From: CAMLLJ01 sp035759585
Lineage (GTDB): Bacteria > Gemmatimonadota > Gemmatimonadetes > Gemmatimonadales > GWC2-71-9
Assembly: GCA_035759585.1 (NCBI GenBank)
Contig: DASTUP010000209.1
Span: 1 to 5,935, forward strand
Direction: 5' to 3'
Length of the DNA stretch: 5,935 nt
Below the pieces are notes generated by a model, which searched no databases, was not told the origin of the DNA, and saw only the letters and a list, made by a program, of their open reading frames with translations. Of this stretch, positions 5,180 to 5,935 are shown piece after piece; positions within the stretch are counted from its first letter, which is position 1, and every line of letters starts with the position of its first letter. Both the position numbers and the translations under genes were made by a program.

Positions 5180-5935
5180 ATGCGCATTGGCACCTCGATG
5201 CGCGCCCCCCATTCCGCCGTCAACGCCGCTTCCGCCAACGACATCGAGTCGCTGGGGGAGGGGCCGCTCGTGCCGCTGCTCCGGCCCGACGAGGATCCGG
5301 CGGACCCGGTCACGCTCCTCACCTGGTACGAGGCGCTCTCGAGCGCCCTCGCCACGGACGTTCCGCACGACCTCTTTGCCTTCTGGCTGTACCCGGCTTC
5401 GGGTGGCGCGGTGCTCCTTGCCCCCGAGGCGCTCGCCGCCGACGCGCTGGTCGTGCCGGAGCCGCCGTCGGTGAGCCGCGAGCAGCTCGCGCTGCTCGAA
5501 GAGCTGGTGGAGGGCGCCGGCTATCGCTCGACGATCTGCGTGACGGCGATCCATGCCGGCGCCGACGTCGGGCTGCTCATGTTCGCCAACCTCACCGAGG
5601 GCGCGCACGGTGCGCGCGAGCGCGCTGCCGCACAGCTCGCGGCCGACGCGCTTGCGCCATCGCTGGCCCGGCTCGCGCGGCGGTGGCGCGAAGGCGGGGT
5701 GCGGCCGATGCGGCGCACCGATGCGGAGATGGCCGGCATCCTCGCCGCCGCCGCCGGCGTGGCGTCGAATGCGCGCACGCCGCGCGAGCTCTCCCGCGCG
5801 CTTTCCGCCGCCCTCGCCGCGCACCTGCCGCACGACCGGCTCGAAGTCCTCGTGCCCGGAGCGTCGGCGGCGCAGTGGTATCGCATCGGCGAGCACCCGG
5901 GCGGTCCGCTCTGGGGCGATCCCGATCTCATCGTT
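5180..5935 (+). CDS. Tandem GAF-like sensory protein, N-terminal part
   Basis: From ATG 5180-5182 the frame stays open for 252 codons to the right edge, so the C-terminal output part is missing. A second in-frame ATG at 5198 is an equally possible start; neither has a clear Shine-Dalgarno. Third positions are almost all G or C, as expected of a real gene here. Residues about 43-170 form a first GAF-like module (helix LLTWYEALSSALA, strand DLFAFWLYP, then TAIHAGADVGLLMFAN, then a long helix). A second starts near 180 with AEMAGILAAAAGVASNAR and continues into LEVLVPG. The two share the signature ALS-x-ALA-xx-[VL]-PHD at 52-64 and 207-219, evidence of an internal duplication. GAF modules bind small ligands or chromophores or mediate dimerisation in histidine kinases, sigma-54 activators and cyclases; which output follows here cannot be told. 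No signal peptide is seen, so it should be cytoplasmic. Confidence 0.8.
   Translation, partial: MRIGTSMRAPHSAVNAASANDIESLGEGPLVPLLRPDEDPADPVTLLTWYEALSSALATDVPHDLFAFWLYPASGGAVLLAPEALAADALVVPEPPSVSREQLALLEELVEGAGYRSTICVTAIHAGADVGLLMFANLTEGAHGARERAAAQLAADALAPSLARLARRWREGGVRPMRRTDAEMAGILAAAAGVASNARTPRELSRALSAALAAHLPHDRLEVLVPGASAAQWYRIGEHPGGPLWGDPDLIV

Noticed and set aside
4925..5896. A 323-codon minus-strand frame opposite the GAF-like gene
   Set aside because: It is rich in Arg, Gly and His with no domain pattern. The plus frame has regular helix/strand patterning, an internal repeat and stronger third-position GC bias.
1..5935. Defence island, CRISPR, mobile element or biosynthetic cluster
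   Set aside because: No nuclease, transposase, integrase, reverse transcriptase, repeat array, target-site duplication or biosynthetic enzyme was seen in any frame. The genes are envelope and sensory proteins of ordinary type.

Overview
This is a high-GC bacterial window, visibly GC-rich and strongly biased to G/C at third codon positions in the real genes. It carries seven protein genes and no RNA gene, insertion sequence, CRISPR array or attachment site that I can see. The content suggests a Gram-negative, double-membrane soil-type bacterium, and Gemmatimonadota or a similar lineage would fit: several signal peptides ending in a lipobox, a 6-bladed propeller lipoprotein, a DUF885-like HExxPGHH protein and a zinc-ribbon-tailed voltage-gated channel. 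The phylum is an inference from gene style, since no marker gene is present.

Left part (1-1781, all on the minus strand): a possible three-gene unit. In transcription order it holds a two-helix small membrane protein (1527-1781), a 6-bladed beta-propeller lipoprotein (407-1534) whose start codon lies inside the end of the previous gene, and after 77 bases a further lipoprotein (1-329) cut by the left edge. The last gene has its own Shine-Dalgarno and could be separately transcribed.

Middle (1782-3978): a divergent intergenic region leads into a plus-strand lipoprotein with two SH3-like modules (1887-2489). It converges on a minus-strand DUF885-like putative metallopeptidase (2671-3978). The 181-base gap between them holds a short perfect hairpin that may end transcription.

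Right part (3979-5935): a six-helix voltage-gated potassium-type channel with a C-terminal zinc ribbon (4101-4928, minus) lies upstream of the peptidase. A 251-base divergent region separates it from a plus-strand gene (5180 to the right edge) that encodes tandem GAF-like modules and is cut before its output domain.

The genes look like ordinary envelope and sensing functions rather than one integrated system; three clear lipoproteins and a fourth probable one make this an envelope-biased stretch. I found no convincing new system. The points most worth checking are the translationally coupled membrane-protein/propeller pair, the HE-x4-HH site in a short DUF885-like protein, and the unseen output domain of the tandem-GAF protein.
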